From positions 45,154 to 109,153 of the forward strand of contig NW_021167093.1 of assembly GCF_003711515.1 (NCBI RefSeq): DNA of 64,000 bases, given 5' to 3'. Shown piece after piece: positions 1 through 12,987 of this stretch. Positions within the stretch are counted from its first letter, which is position 1. Each line of letters begins with the position of its first letter. The DNA is from Sodiomyces alkalinus F11 (taxonomy: Eukaryota > Ascomycota > Sordariomycetes > Glomerellales > Plectosphaerellaceae). Made by a program: the position numbers and the translations under genes. Below the pieces are notes generated by a model that saw only the letters and a list, made by a program, of their open reading frames with translations, did no database searches and was not told where the DNA came from.

Positions 1-3000
1 TAAGAGCTGTAGGCTGCTTTCGGACTTACTACGCGAGTAGTCTACGGATATTTAGGAAGTAAAGGGTAAGCCTATAGATAGGGACGCTATACTAGATATA
101 GCTAAGTCTAATTAGCCTATTAGTACCGCTTTCTAGCCCACGATCTTAAGGCGGCCTATTATAGTCTAGGAGTCTATAGCCTCTTAATCGGATATAGATA
201 AGCTCGCCGACCTCCTTAAGGTATACTATTTCCCTTATTTATAATAAAGCTAAAGGCGTTAGGGGTATTACTGCCTAAGTGCTCGCCGTATCTAAGAGGA
301 TAGGCACGGAAAAGGTCTAAGCCCTCCTCGCTATGAAGTCTAATTTAAAGAACGCCTTTTACACCGTCCTTAAGCACGACTCTTAGCCTACGATAACTAC
401 TTTAATACACTTCGCTACCCCTAATTAGGCTAACGGTACCGCTTACTAGCCTAATAACGCTTAGTATACTAAGGAGATCTATTACGGAGAACCCCGCCTT
501 AGATATAATAACCAATATAACGATAACCGCCTAACCTAATAACACGATAACTGCCTAGGATAGTAAAGAGGTGCTTAGAATAACGGCCAGCCTTTACTAG
601 CTCGCTATTACTATTACGGCTAAGAAAGGTACCGGAGAGATAACTACCCTATCCTAATCTATAATAATGCCTATAACCTAGTTAAGTAATAGTTCCCCGA
701 GTATTTAGTAATAGATTAGACCGGTACCTAAGTAGCCTGCCTAAAAAGCGAGCTACGAGTTAACGAGTACTAGCTATACTAACGCTATATACTATATTAG
801 CTAGCTATTAAGCTTTATAGCCGATTTAAGGAGCTTATAGACCTTTATACTAAGACTTTCTAGCCCGTTACCCTCCCCTATAAAACTTAAAAGACTAATA
901 GGCTTATAATTCAGTATATAGTTAAGTAGGTATAGAAGTAGTAGACCGGTTAGAGTAGTTAGGCTAACTAAGCCACTTAAGCCTTAAGAGTTACTAAGGT
1001 CACGGGATCTATTAATTTTATTACTAGTAGAGTATATACTATCTTTATATCTCGATACACTTTAACCGACCCTTAAAACCCTCTTCGTACTATTAGAAGC
1101 AGGAGAATTAGTAAACCCACGCTAAAAGTAGCTAGTTCCCCTAATTAGGCTATTTGATAGGCCTTATCGACTCCAAAAAGCTTTTAGATGGTTATAAAAA
1201 TAGTTAACGACGTCGATATAGAAGACGGACTAGCCCTTAATTCGATAGCCCCTATATCTAGACCCGCTACTACCTTAATTACCACCCGGCCTGCGTTATA
1301 AGCCTTAGCTTAGAAAAATACCCTTAATATATTTAACTAGGAGGCTATTATATAAAAGGTCTGCGAGAAAAGGCTAAAACATCTTTTAGAGATAGAGGTT
1401 AAGATTCCTATAGTTTACCTCTTCTCCACTAATATAGTTATCCTCGCGGACTATAAGGAGATACTAAGGTTAATTGGTAACTAAGTAAAGCCTTATATAC
1501 TTATCCGTTTAACCCCTAAAACGGCCTTTTTAATAGACTCCTTACCTCTTAGACCCGAACGCCCTACATAGTTTATAAAGACCACGACTATAGCCCCTAC
1601 GCCTAACGGTACCCTATCTATTACGCCCGCCCTAATAATTAATAAACTAAAGCCTCCTACTATTTACGCTAAGTATATAGGAATACGGGTTAGCCTAGCT
1701 AAACCAATAGCTAAGGCCTACCCTATAAAGAATTATTCTTACGTAGTTATTAATATAAGAGCCGTCTTTAATACTATTCGGCTAGACCTTATAGAAAAGC
1801 TAGGGTTATAAGGCTATATCGGGAAAAGTAATATTATAATTAAAGGGATTAACGACGTGGATAGGGTAAACTATACAGGATATCTAGAAAAGCACCTCTA
1901 GATCGGGGACTAGTCTAGGAAGGTTTATTTTATAGTAATCGAGGGAATAGGGCCTAGGATACTTTTTAGCCTACTATTCTTACTCGATAGTCACGCCTTT
2001 TTTACCTATAAGGATAGATAGATTAATATAGACTTTGCCTACGGGGATACCTATATTATCGTCGTTATCGTTAGTATGGAATAGGTTAACGACTACCCTT
2101 ATAGATAAAGCTAGCCTAAGTCTAAAAAGAGGAGGAAAAGCGCTAAGAGGAAGAGGATTTAATCGATCTAAGTATCGGATAGTAGGGGGAGAATAGTATT
2201 CTTTTTAGTTAGTCCGGGGCCGCTACCTTAATATCGAGTAACGATAGGACTAGCGGTTCGACCGATTAAGGGGCGAAAGAGGCGGAGGAGATAGGAGAGA
2301 GGAGGACGGAGAAAAAAAAGAGCGACGACAATATTTTCTTTCATTTAGAGAATAAGGACGCTGCTACTTTAGTCGCCTTCCTATTTATAGAGGAGGTGAA
2401 GCCCTTAATATAGAGAATTTATATAGCCTTAAGGGCGATACCACGAAATTAGGGCCGAGGATATAAGAGGTGTGTCGTGGAGGCTCCCTATATAATAACT
2501 ACGACTATATAATAATAACTAATTTACACTAACCACTTATCTTTTTCGACTTTTTTATACTATTATTAGCCTAATCACCCTAATAGCCTCTTAGTCTTAT
2601 ATTTTCGGAAGGACCGAATAACGTAGGATAATTCCTAAATAAGAGTACTCGAGGCTTTAAAGAAAAAGGAGGATAATATTACTCGTATAGCCGCGGTTAC
2701 GATAAAGAGGCTATAATAGCTAAAGAGGAGGAAATCCTAGAATTCTATTCAAGAAGTATATTATCCCCCTAATCCCGGAGGCGTCTTTACTATATAGAAG
2801 CCTAAGGCTTTTAAGGTTTACCCTCTTAATAATATTCCGTCTAATAAAAGTATCCCTAATAAAGACCCTTACTAGAAGAATAATATCCTCGTAAAAATTA
2901 AAGAGGAAGACTAAGAACTAAAAGATAAGCGGTTTATTAGCTTAATTATACTAAGGTTTTCTAAAATTATACCTTATTCGCGCTTTATACCCGAAAGACT

Positions 3001-6000
3001 TAATATTATCCTAAAGACTATCGACTACTTAACCCCTAAGGAATAAAAGCTCCTAATAAAGGTCCTCCTAAACTATAAGGTAGCTATTATATAGGATTAG
3101 ACTAAGTATAGCCGCCTTAACGAACGGGTAGGCCCTTTATAGAAGATTCGGGCGGTTCCTTATAAGGCGTGGTAGGCGAAGGGGATCCTTATCCCTAAAG
3201 CTCTAGAGTCTATAGTCGTGCAAATAATAAAGGACCGCCTTAAGAAAAGTATAATCGAGGAGAGCCACATAGCCTACTATAACCCCTGGTTCTTAGTTAA
3301 GAAGAAGGACGGTAATATACGGCTTATTAACTCGGCTACTAAGATTAACGTAGTAACCCTTTAAGATACCTTTATACCGCCTAAGGCCGATAAGTTCTCC
3401 GAGGATTTCGCTATATATAAGCTTATATCCCTCTTAGACTTTTTCTCCGGCTATTATTAGGTTACCCTTAACGAAGGATCTCGAGATCTAACCACCTTTA
3501 CGCCTATTATTAGGCTTTTTAGGATATATACCCTTCCTTAGGGGGCTATTAATTTAGTAGCCGAATTTATACGTATTATAACCCGTATCCTTTACGACTT
3601 TATTCCCTAGTACTATAAACCCTTTATTAACGATATTATAGTAAAAGAACCGATAACCACCTACGAGGATATCCTAATTAGACCTAGAATTCGCTATTGT
3701 ATAGCCGAGTATATTATTAATATCGATAAAGTGCTTCTTAATATAGAGCTAGCTAAAGGTATTATTATAGGTATTAAAAACTAGTAGTATTAGAAAGTAG
3801 CTATTATTATAGGCTACGTCTACGGTACTAATAGTCGTTCCCTTAAGTAGGCTAAGACCGCGAAGGTCCGGGAATCGAAAAGGTATTATACGGTCTTTAA
3901 CGTTCGTTTATTCCTTAGTCCTATTACCTTTTACCGAGTCTGGATTTATAAGTTCGCTATTATCGCTAGACCCCTAACTAAGCTACTACGGAAGAATACT
4001 ACCTTTAAGTAGGAGGAGCCTTAATAACACGCTATAGACGCCCTTAAAAAGGCCCTTACTACTACCCCGGTCCTGATTACTATCTAGTACGGCGAAGGCG
4101 TAGAAGTTATTTATATTATTATTAACGCTAGTATAGATAGATAGGGTAGAATCCTCGGTTAGTACGTTAAGGATAAAAGAGCTATAGTATAATACGAAAG
4201 CGGTTATTAGTCTCCTATAAAAAGGGTTTATAATATTAGTAAGCTAGAATTATGGGGAGTCCTAAAAACCCTTTAGGGCCTATATAACTACCTTTATAGG
4301 GTTTACTTTATCCTTAAGACCGATACCTAAGCCCTCCTATCTAAGTTAAAAGGATCCACTACCAACCTCCCTAATACCCTAATTACCCGATAGATTACCT
4401 AGATTCGGCTTTTCGACTTCGACGTTAAGTATATAAAAGGGTCTAAGAATATTATAGCCGATAAACTCTCTCGGATACCCGGAATACCCTCTAATTAGAC
4501 TAATAAGGATACTAAAGAAGACCTAAACGACTTCGTGGATAATAGAATCTTCCTTACGGAAGCCGAGAAATAGTTCGATAACCCTACCCTAGCTAATAAT
4601 ATCCTCGATAAGGGCTTTACCCAAAGTTAGTTTTCCTAATATGTAGCTACCATTTTCATAACCTTTCCCGTGCCTAAAGAAATAAATCCTAAGGAAGCCT
4701 GTAGAGCTAAAGATAGGGCTACCTATATATTCCTTAAGGATAGACTGCTATAGACCCGAGTAAGTAAGGCCGATTCGACCCCTAAATACTAGATTAATGA
4801 TAAGGATACCTAGGTTAACCTAATTAGGAGAGCCTACGATAAATCCGGACACTAAGGAAAGCAGGGCATTTACTATCGCCTCGCCGCTAACTACTTTTCG
4901 GATAGTATCTATAAAAGCGTCTAGAGGTTTATCGAGTCTTATTCCGAATACTAGGCCCGCTATAGCCGTTCCTAGGAAAATCCCTTAATCTTAATAAGCT
5001 TACCCGAAACCGCCCTCCCTTTTACCTAGGTTAGCCTAAATATTTAATAGCTTTAAGGGTAGTATCTTATAAAGGCCCGCTATATATTTATAGATTAGGT
5101 TAAGGCTTAACTACTAAAGAAGAATATATCTAAGGCTATTACCTTATTTTTATAGCAAGATATAATCTATAGGTATAGACTTTATATAATCCTCCTTATA
5201 AATAGAGGTCCTAAGAATAAGGGTTATATAATTAAGCTACACCGTCGCTATAGGACTACTCGAAAGCTTACCTTAGCCTATTACCCCCGCGCTAATAGCC
5301 TTAACGAGGTTAGGTATAAGGCTATTACCTACGCTGTATCTATCTAGTCGAAGCTTTACCCTAAAGCCCTTTACGAGATCCACCCGATAATCCTCTTCGC
5401 TAACCGTATAATGGTAAAAGCTTTAACTAGCCGTAACCCTTTTTTCCTTCTACACGGCTATAAGGCTATTACCCTAATTAAGATAACCTGTCTAACCTAG
5501 AGAGTACTAGACTAGGGCCGCGTTAAAACCCCTAAGGATAAGACAATACTTCGGTTAAAGGCTTTTACCTAGCTTAATACTAACCGATATACTACTATTA
5601 CTATAATTACTAAATAACGAGGGCCACGGATAGTCTATATTAACGCTAGCTATACCCGGGTACTCTATAAGTACAGGCTATAAGTTCAGGATCTTATACT
5701 AGTTCACGATACTAAGAAAGCTATTGATATAAGCCGTAAGGCTAAGCTCGATTACTAATAGAATAGCCTATATCGTATCCGGAAGGCTAATTACGATAAT
5801 AAGTCCTTTATCCTTAAGACTCTTACTAAGGAAGAATTAAAAAGAATTACTTTTACTGCTAACCGCCTAAAGAAGTTTATCTAAAACGATAATAGGCACT
5901 AAGAGCCTAAGGACTAAACTATACTTAAATAAGACTATAACGAGGAGCTTAAGATTACGTACCCTACTTAAGGAGTGTCTATTACCGAAGAAGTTACCGA

Positions 6001-6640
6001 AGCACCCCTTTTACCTAATAAGGACCCTAAGGAAGATACTAGGGCCGAGGATAATATTAGTTCCCCTAATTATACTATTAACGGTCTTTTACGCAGCTCT
6101 AAGAGACTAAGAGAGTTATTAGGGGATTATTATAAGAATCTAGAAGAAGAGTTAAAAAAGGTAAGGGAGTCTAGTACTATTAAGGTGTAGATTCTATAGT
6201 GCCTAGATTTTAACCCGAGTAAGTACGAGGATTATACTAGCGAGCTATATTTTATTTCTTATTATCACTTTCCCTAATTTCCTTTATTTTTAAAGCCTAT
6301 ACTCGCTAGGAGGCTAGCGTATAGTCTTAGGGCTAAGGGTAAATAGAGCTAAGTCTCTTATCTACCTAGAGTCGTGATATACGCTAGTATAAAGGGCGTA
6401 AATCTATAAATAAATCTTCCTAACTATTACCCTAGTCCGATTCTTTTTTAAACTTTTACCTTTAGTACCCTAATTAGAAGCACTATAAACCTATCTAGAC
6501 TTATTTCCCCGATTAGAAGACTTTTTCCTATATTTATTATCTATTATATTTATAAGTAAGCCTAACTACATGGACGTTATAGAGATATACCACTATATAT
6601 ACTCTTTTCCGTAAAAAGTATAGGTTTCTTTTATTATAAT
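1..6640 (+). pseudogene. gag-pol polyprotein remnant, giant gypsy copy 1
   Basis: This is a RIP-degraded gag-pol. The gag zinc knuckle lies at 606-647; its spacing fits CX2CX4HX4C, but every Cys and His codon now reads Tyr (TGC/TGT to TAC/TAT, CAC to TAC). The protease region is near 1,640-1,900. The RT fingers, with the NPWFLVKKKDG motif, lie around 3,280-3,330, and the active-site block (FINDI, from FLDDI) is near 3,630. RNase H shows DASxDxWG, with Trp replaced by TAG at 4142-4144. The integrase core near 5,200 has the GPKNKGY motif typical of fungal gypsy integrases (GPENKG). A charged, coiled-coil-like tail, open at 5975-6190 and containing RLRELLGDYYKNLEEEL, follows. It cannot make a protein. 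Confidence 0.88.
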
Positions 6641-7610
6641 TTCGAATTCCTAACTTCTATTCCCCTAATCACCGTATAATTTATCGGACCTAAGCTAAAT
6701 TATACCTAGTTTAATATAAGCTACCTATTCTACGGAAAGGAGTTATAATCGGGAATAACTAGTATAGAGACGGTTACTAAGCGTATAATATAATCGAGAG
6801 AAATACCGTTAAAGGCTATAAGCTATAAACCGTAAATCCCTCCTTTACTAACTCTAGTACTAGTAACTTATTAAGTTATTACGTTAATCTTAAAGGCCTG
6901 ATTTTAGAAGTATAAGAGCCCTCCCCTTCCAACTACTTAAAGCCCTTTTTCCTAATCTCTATTATTAATCGCTCTCCCTATTACTAATAGTATACCCCTA
7001 TTCCCCTAACCACACCTATATATACTACCCTTAAATCTACTATATGTAAGTTCCTTATCCGGAAAGAAATGACTAACACTATACCTATTACTAGAAAAGT
7101 AAGTTTAAGACACTAAGTCAACGGCGTTAAGAGCCCCGCTAGAGAAACCCCTAAAAAAGAAAAATATAATATCACGATAATAACGGCGATAATAATAATA
7201 AAAACCGGCAAATCCGGGGATTCCTTAGTTTTATTAGCCTAATTAAGCGATTACCGGCTATTACCTATAAATCTTATTCTTCTTATAAGGGCTTTATTAG
7301 GCCCGTAGTATCTACTTATATAGAGTAGAAAATAGATTACTATAAAAAGAAGGAAAAAAGACGAAGATAAACCACGAAAAAGACCTCCTTTTATATTTTA
7401 TTCCCCTAACCTTACTACCTATTCCCTTAATCGGACCTATCACGAAGTTCTCGCGAAAAGAGTAAAAGCCTTAGTTATTAGGGAACGTTATTTCTTAGAA
7501 ATCCCGTTTATCTATTAGAGTTATATTATTTAGATAATTAATTATCTGATTCTTTTCTCTATAAGCTACCTAGTACACTACGCACCTATCCTTACTACCT
7601 ATTCCCCTAA
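6640..7610. other. Non-coding spacer between pol and accessory block
   Basis: This stretch is pyrimidine-rich and AT-rich. I see no coherent reading frame. A similar segment lies at about 33,230-34,230 in the other copy, so it belongs to the element. It may hold the 3' ends of the pol and antisense transcripts, which converge here. Confidence 0.5.
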
Positions 7611-8850
7611 TTATAAAATACCCTATTAAGTAAGTAACTTCGTTTCCAGGTTAGAGTCGTTTTTATAGTTACCTTCCTCCGGGCCGTATTTCTCGGAAAC
7701 CCGGCGCTAGATATAAGCCCCCTTAGGGAGCGGAATAGTCTAGTAGATAACTATTTCCTCCCGGTTAGGCACCTCCTTAGCCTTACGAATAATATTATAA
7801 TACCCGTCCACGGTTTTCCTAGATTAAGCTAGGAGTATTAGGATAAGTCTAAGTAAGCTATTATAAGCTTCAAGCGTCTTACCGCTATAAGCCTAGCGTA
7901 TTTAATAAGTAATTTCGTAGCCTATAGTGGTTATATTAATTAGGAACGCGCCGGTCCGAGGCGAGTAAATCGGGTACTATTTATCGTTATAGAAGGACTA
8001 AAGTAGTATTAAGGTATCCTTAAGGAGGGGATTATAGTGTTTAAAGCCGGGGTAATTACTATCGGGCTAGCTAATCTTATACTTAGCCTATTAGAACTCC
8101 TTACGAAGGCTATTATCCCGGAACGTATAAGTAGACTTATAGAATAAATAGTTAGCGTAGTCGGGGAAGCGTGGATTCTACGGTAGGGAAACGTACTTAT
8201 AGAATAGGTACGTGATCTTATTATTAACCCGATCAATTATAGCTATCTAGCATTCTTCGTAGCACTAGCAGGGTACCTTATTAACTACGCTATATACCTG
8301 TATAATAAATACCCTAGCGGCGTAAGTCCTTATTATAATCTTTATAATATACTCTTTTTAGGGATATATAAGGTCCTTAGCTATAAAGATACGATAACGG
8401 AATAAAGGCGTCTTAAAGAAGTCGCGTATCTCCCTAAATAAAGCCTATTCTATATCCCGGTTACTAATATTTAATAAGGTATCCTAAACCCGGTTCGTAA
8501 TGGTAAGCCGGGTATCCGAATTAATAACCGAAGATAGAAGGTTAAGCTCCATATACGAAACGCCGCTCTTATTAGCCACCTCGAAGTAACCGATATAAGT
8601 ATTAACCTTAGTACTAAAGTTAGTATACCTTAATTAGAGTAACCACGAGAAATAAGGAAAGGAAACTTATAGTTATATCTATAAGCGTTACCTAAACGTT
8701 ATACTCGTTAGGAGTGCCCTTCGTTAAACGCGTTTTAGGCTAAAACCACGGAATAGGCTTAACGGACTCTTACCTCCTAACGGCCTTCTTATATTTATAC
8801 GGCTCCGCCTTATTTAATATTCTAATTATATACTTAGAGGCTATAGTATA
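7610..8850 (-). pseudogene. Antisense accessory ORF, Cys-containing, giant gypsy copy 1
   Basis: On the strand opposite to pol, a coherent frame of roughly 400 codons can be followed if TAG/TAA are read as former Gln/Trp and one frameshift is allowed. One block, 8009-8236, is open in a shadow frame. The frame contains PCQCYEEC followed by IAIIDRVNNKITYLFY, in which Tyr codons could be former Cys. This looks like a small Cys cluster as in zinc-binding proteins, followed by a Tyr/Pro-rich segment (FPDYANYLFY). The other copy encodes a recognisable but diverged relative at 34,230-35,400. I do not recognise the family. DNA binding is a guess from the Cys pattern only. Confidence 0.55.
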
Positions 8851-9600
8851 TATTTAAGAAGTTAAGAAGTTAAGAAGTTATAGTACTATCTAAGAGATAT
8901 CTAAAGCAGTGACGAAGTTACTTAAAAGAAGAAGAACAAGGAGCCGGGGACCCTATAACTTTTATATTTAAGAGACTAGTAAGTAAAGGCATTAACGGCA
9001 CGGGTTATAGCTTCTATAAGTTAGAGGAGGCGTTATTGATAAAGTAATTACGACTATTCGACCTTCCTTTATAGCTATTTATAGTTACCTCCTTTATATT
9101 TTCCTTTGTTATAGAATCACGACTTCGCCTACTACCTAATACTAAATAAAGAGCCTTATCCAATATTTACTAGCTAATTATAGTAAGCGCTAAGGCTAGT
9201 TAGCTAATGATAGTAAGCGTTTTTAACGTCGATTTCCTAATTTAATACCCTTTTTCAGATTTACGAAGACTATCGTTATCACGATTTAGGAAATAACCTC
9301 CTTTAACGACTAAAAGACTATTCGGGCTATAGTTATAAGGTAAGGACTCCTGCTTAAAGGTAAAAAGCCTTTAGAAGAGGTCCTTAGAGGATAAATAGAA
9401 CCCTCCTCGGCCTTAGTCCTAATCTTCCCCTTCGATATATTCTTATAGACTTAGGTTTACCTATTCTTCCCTATTATATTTCCCGCCCTTTTTTTCTATT
9501 TTTATCCTTCTAAGTTTTCCTAATACCTCTCCCTCCTCCCTTTTTCTCTTTTCTTTTATAAGAAATTATTACTAAAGAGCCTAATTAGGGTAATATAAGT
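8850..9600. other. Spacer between divergent accessory ORFs
   Basis: This lies between the antisense frame (reading left) and the Ulp1-like frame (reading right), so it is where a shared bidirectional promoter would sit. It holds a short direct repeat (gaagttaa/gaagtta near 8,857-8,880) and pyrimidine tracts near 9,480-9,560. No frame is seen. Confidence 0.35.
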
Positions 9601-11600
9601 ATCCGTAGACGCTAGAACCCATAAGTATTAACGCTATAGCCGCTAATAACTTAGTGGATTACTGAGTTACCGCCCCTAAAGGCTTAGACCTAAATAAGGG
9701 CATTTAACCTAAGGGACGAACCGCTATTAAACTAATTACTAGGCCTTATAAGGAGTATAAGCCTAAGAAAAGCAGATAGGTATTCCTAGTAAGTGGTTTA
9801 CCGTATCGCCTCTTTAAGGCTATAGATAACGATACCCCTTATACTAGGTTAAGAGCTATCTTAAAGGAAGGCTAGTAGATAGTTTAAGGACTCCTAGGCT
9901 AGAATAAGAATAACGGGCTAAACGTAGAAATCGTAGAACTAGTCGCGTTATAGTCCCCTCTAATAATCTTATATAGCGAGCGCTATCTTAAAGTCCGTTC
10001 TATTTTAATATTAGCTTACCGGCTACGTAAAGATATTAAGGCCGATAGGTGGTAAGAGAAGGGCGATATAGAAAAGGTAATAAGTGCGGTGCTTAGCCAT
10101 AGGTAAGGGGATTTAAGGCCTACGGTATTCCTTAATAAGATTCCATGCTAGGGAATAGATACCAAGGGTAAGGTAGAGTTTATAACTCTCTCCGATAAGG
10201 CACGGCAGCGTGCTAAAACTAACCGCTTTATCCCTATAATCTGCTATATTAACGGTAACTATTTTATTAGCCTAATTATCGACTAGAAGACTTAGATTAT
10301 ATATAGGTACGATAGTATATAGTCTAACGGTAAAGGTAAATAACGCCTCCTTAAAATCGCCTGTTTTACGATACTATAGATAATTTTTATCAGAGCTCCT
10401 AAGGAAGCCGTTAATAGTATAGCTAAAAAGTTTTATATTATCCTTAGCCCTATATAGCTAGACGGTTACTTATATAGTCCTTTTATTATAGAATAGATTA
10501 AAGCTTTAGTCTAAGAGGGATACCTATTCCCTTAAAGCTCTAAGATCTATAGATTTACTTAAGGCCGTTATCACGGGAATAATATAGGGGAATATACTCG
10601 GTATATTAAAGAAGGCGAGGTAATTTATATTAGTAAACTTTTCGGCTTCGGTTACTATATAGAACTAGCTATAAAGCCCGCGACGCCGCCTCCTAAGGCC
10701 CCTAAAGCGACTAGATTCTAGCCTATTAATAAGACTAAGAAGTCGATACCGGTAACCCGCCTAAGGGTCCTAAGACTCCTAAAACGCCTAAAGTCGAGGA
10801 AGAGTCTATTAACCTTACTAGTTCCCCTAATCCTAAGATTATAGACCTTACTAACACGTTAGACTAAAGTTTCTAAGACCCCCTAGTATTATCCGATAAT
10901 AGTAATAACGTCGACGATATAGGTCTTAGTGGTCTTAAGCTCTAAACGCCTAAAGGTAAGAAAGTAGTGAAGTAGACGCCGCCGATTATTAAGAAAACGC
11001 CGCCCCCGAAGATACCGAAGATACCTAAGACGCCTAAGACTCTAAAGGCGCCTAAGCCCTTTACCGCTTTAAAGAAAAGGAGTTATAATATGTAAGATAA
11101 ATAGGAAAAGGAGGCGAAGTATTAGGCTAAGGGCACTAAGATATCTTATTACCTTCTCTACTATAGACTCGTAGATATACGGCCTCTAGCTAAGTGTGTT
11201 AGTCCTATTAGGCTAAGCCTATATACTAAGGAAGAATAGGTTAAGTCCTTTAGTAACCTATACTAAGCTAGCCTCTAAGATATAATAGCTAATAGCGCGC
11301 TATATCTACCACCGCCTTAAGTAGTACCTTAGGAAGGATAGCTCCGCTATAGCATGGGGATTAAATAGGAGGCAGATAAGGCTACCGCTAATTAAAAGAC
11401 TAAGAAGGCTAATAAGCCTAACTATATAGTTAGAGGAAGGACTTTACAAAAGCGTAAGTAAAGGTATATATAGAGGATTAGATAAGAGACGTCTTAAGGG
11501 TATAGTTAGTAAAGATAGTAAGGGAACGGTATATAAGAAGGAACTAAAACTAAGAGGATCCCTAATTAGGTATACGTGGAGGATGGGGTGATTAGAGGAA
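9600..11600 (+). pseudogene. Ulp1-like (C48) cysteine protease remnant, giant gypsy copy 1
   Basis: A sense-strand frame follows the pattern of Ulp1/SENP peptidases. A hydrophobic strand YFISLIIDQKTQ is followed 17 residues after the His position by YDS, then by an Ile/Pro-Gln-containing block and DGYLYSPF. The three catalytic positions can be assigned: His now TAT at 10260-10262 (CAT to TAT), Asp retained at 10311-10313, and Cys now TAT at 10473-10475 with the next Gly now Ser. All losses are RIP-type changes. A Pro/Lys-rich linker (10,680-11,090) and a conserved basic C-terminal block (11,420-11,600) follow. Known Ulp1 domains cleave SUMO or ubiquitin-like tails; the role inside a retrotransposon is unknown. 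Confidence 0.6.
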
Positions 11601-11704
11601 TAAGGGTATACGATAGCTTCTTACTTAGTTTATTTGCTTCTATCTGCTTATTTTTAGGAGTTATCTACGCTACGAGGGCGTAAATAAGATAACTAGGGCC
11701 GTAT

Positions 11705-12063
11705 TATCACCGCGTAGATACGGCTTTGATGTAGTGTCGGCAGCCAGTTATATAACCCCCCTTTTTAAGGCTACGGGATCCGCCTCCTATATATATATTA
11801 AGGACAGGCTCTAGATATCCCTATCGAGGGACGATTATTTAATTATTATCCTTATTTATAATTACTTATTCCACGTTTAAGGTATCTTTCCAGTTTAACT
11901 TACGTTACCCTAATCAGAATAATAACTACCGATCTACTTCTTTGCTGAAGGTTATAGCGGTATTGGTTATATTTTGGTTATATATCGTTGTTTTACTAGA
12001 CTGACCTCTTTGTCTGATATTTGTCTTGACGATCTGGTGCCACTACGTCTTTATCCAGTTACA
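11705..12063 (+). repeat. 3' LTR of giant gypsy copy 1
   Basis: This 359-bp LTR starts TATCACCGCG (ancestral TGTAAC-type) and ends GTTACA, so the termini form the inverted repeat TGTAAC/GTTACA. It is clearly homologous to 24,417-24,777 and 38,361-38,715. It keeps more TG and CA dinucleotides than those copies (for example near 12,010-12,060), so it is less RIP-damaged. Confidence 0.88.
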
Positions 12064-12558
12064 CTAGATTAGCCTGCCGATCTATACTTTCCCGCATATT
12101 CTATATAAAGAGATACAAGAGTAAATACGGCCACGAGGCTAATATCAGACTTAAAGCTATTACTAGAATCCTTAGAAGAAGCCCGTTTTAATAGATAGGT
12201 AGTTAGGAACTAAAGGTAGCTATCGAGGCTGCCTAGAAAGCAGTTAATCCTAATTTCCTAGAGTCGATAATCTGACAATACCCCGCCTATATTAGGTTAT
12301 TAAGAGGGATGGAGGAGATACTAAGTAGAGTCGTGATAGTTATAATAGTAGTATAGTAAAAAAGAATTGTATTAGTATATATACTTAGGAATTAGTATAG
12401 TTATTATATATTCGTTTATACTACTACCCGTGTAGATCCCTATAGGTTACTAGCTAATCATATTAGTGTATATACGCGCTAACCTACTAAACCCTGGTAG
12501 AGGTGTACTATACTGCTATACACTATACTCTAACACCCTCTAGCCCTTCCATTACTGC
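12064..12558. other. Unassigned, lightly mutated spacer
   Basis: This lies between the gypsy LTR and the gag-only element. TG/CA content is intermediate between the RIP-damaged elements and the gene island. A possible peptide (RLISDLKLLLESLEEARF) can be read at about 12,140-12,200 on the plus strand but has no recognisable homology. It may be an older transposon fragment or decayed host intergenic DNA. Confidence 0.4.
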
Positions 12559-12763
12559 TGTCAGAATACGAATATCGGTACCGGAATCGTGGTCTTATTC
12601 TTCTACAGAAGGGAAAGATTCCCTTATAGGAAGTATCTATGACTATTTATACAGCCAGGGTTAGGGCTGTTTAGAGTCGTTAGTACTTGCCAAGACTACA
12701 CCCAAACTATACCCGAAAAGGTCCCGAAGTCACGCCTCGATATCCTGGAGCCTCTATCTAACA
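12559..12763 (-). repeat. Left (3') LTR of gag-only element
   Basis: This 205-bp LTR has TG...CA termini. It differs from the right LTR at about 16 sites, all but one being transitions. Most RIP-type losses are in the other LTR, so this one is closer to the ancestor. Confidence 0.92.
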
Positions 12764-12987
12764 CAGCCCCCCAGAACTAAGGGATTATATCCAACGGTTC
12801 TAACCCTTGAAACCACTCAAAAATCGAGGTCTAAAATAGCTCGATATTAAACGTAGAATTAACGGCTTATTAAACAGCTCGTTATCTTTAAAAGCAGCAC
12901 CAAAATAACCGTTAATAGCTATGAACAAGGCTATAGCAGCCGTAGCCACGTAATAATCCATCTCTATTAACCCTATCCACCCTTTAA

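Larger units (their letters stand above)
1..12063 (+). mobile_element. Giant Ty3/gypsy LTR retrotransposon, copy 1 (5' end outside window)
   Basis: The element enters the window inside gag and ends at its 3' LTR. The order is gag C-terminus, aspartic protease, reverse transcriptase, RNase H, integrase, a 3' extension with an antisense frame and a Ulp1-like sense frame, then the LTR. The same order recurs at 24,417-38,715, which is complete, so this copy probably also measured about 14 kb. Nearly every CpA/TpG is lost, so no long open frame survives. The gag-pol block looks more than 90% identical to the other copy by eye; the accessory block is clearly more diverged. Confidence 0.9.

Noticed and set aside
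1..12063. Recoded genetic code (TAG/TAA read as Gln) suggested by Gln-position stops
   Set aside because: Stops also replace Trp, Cys and His turn to Tyr, and CpA/TpG are depleted also outside frames. The prp4 gene in the same window uses CAG, CAA and TGG normally. RIP explains all of it.
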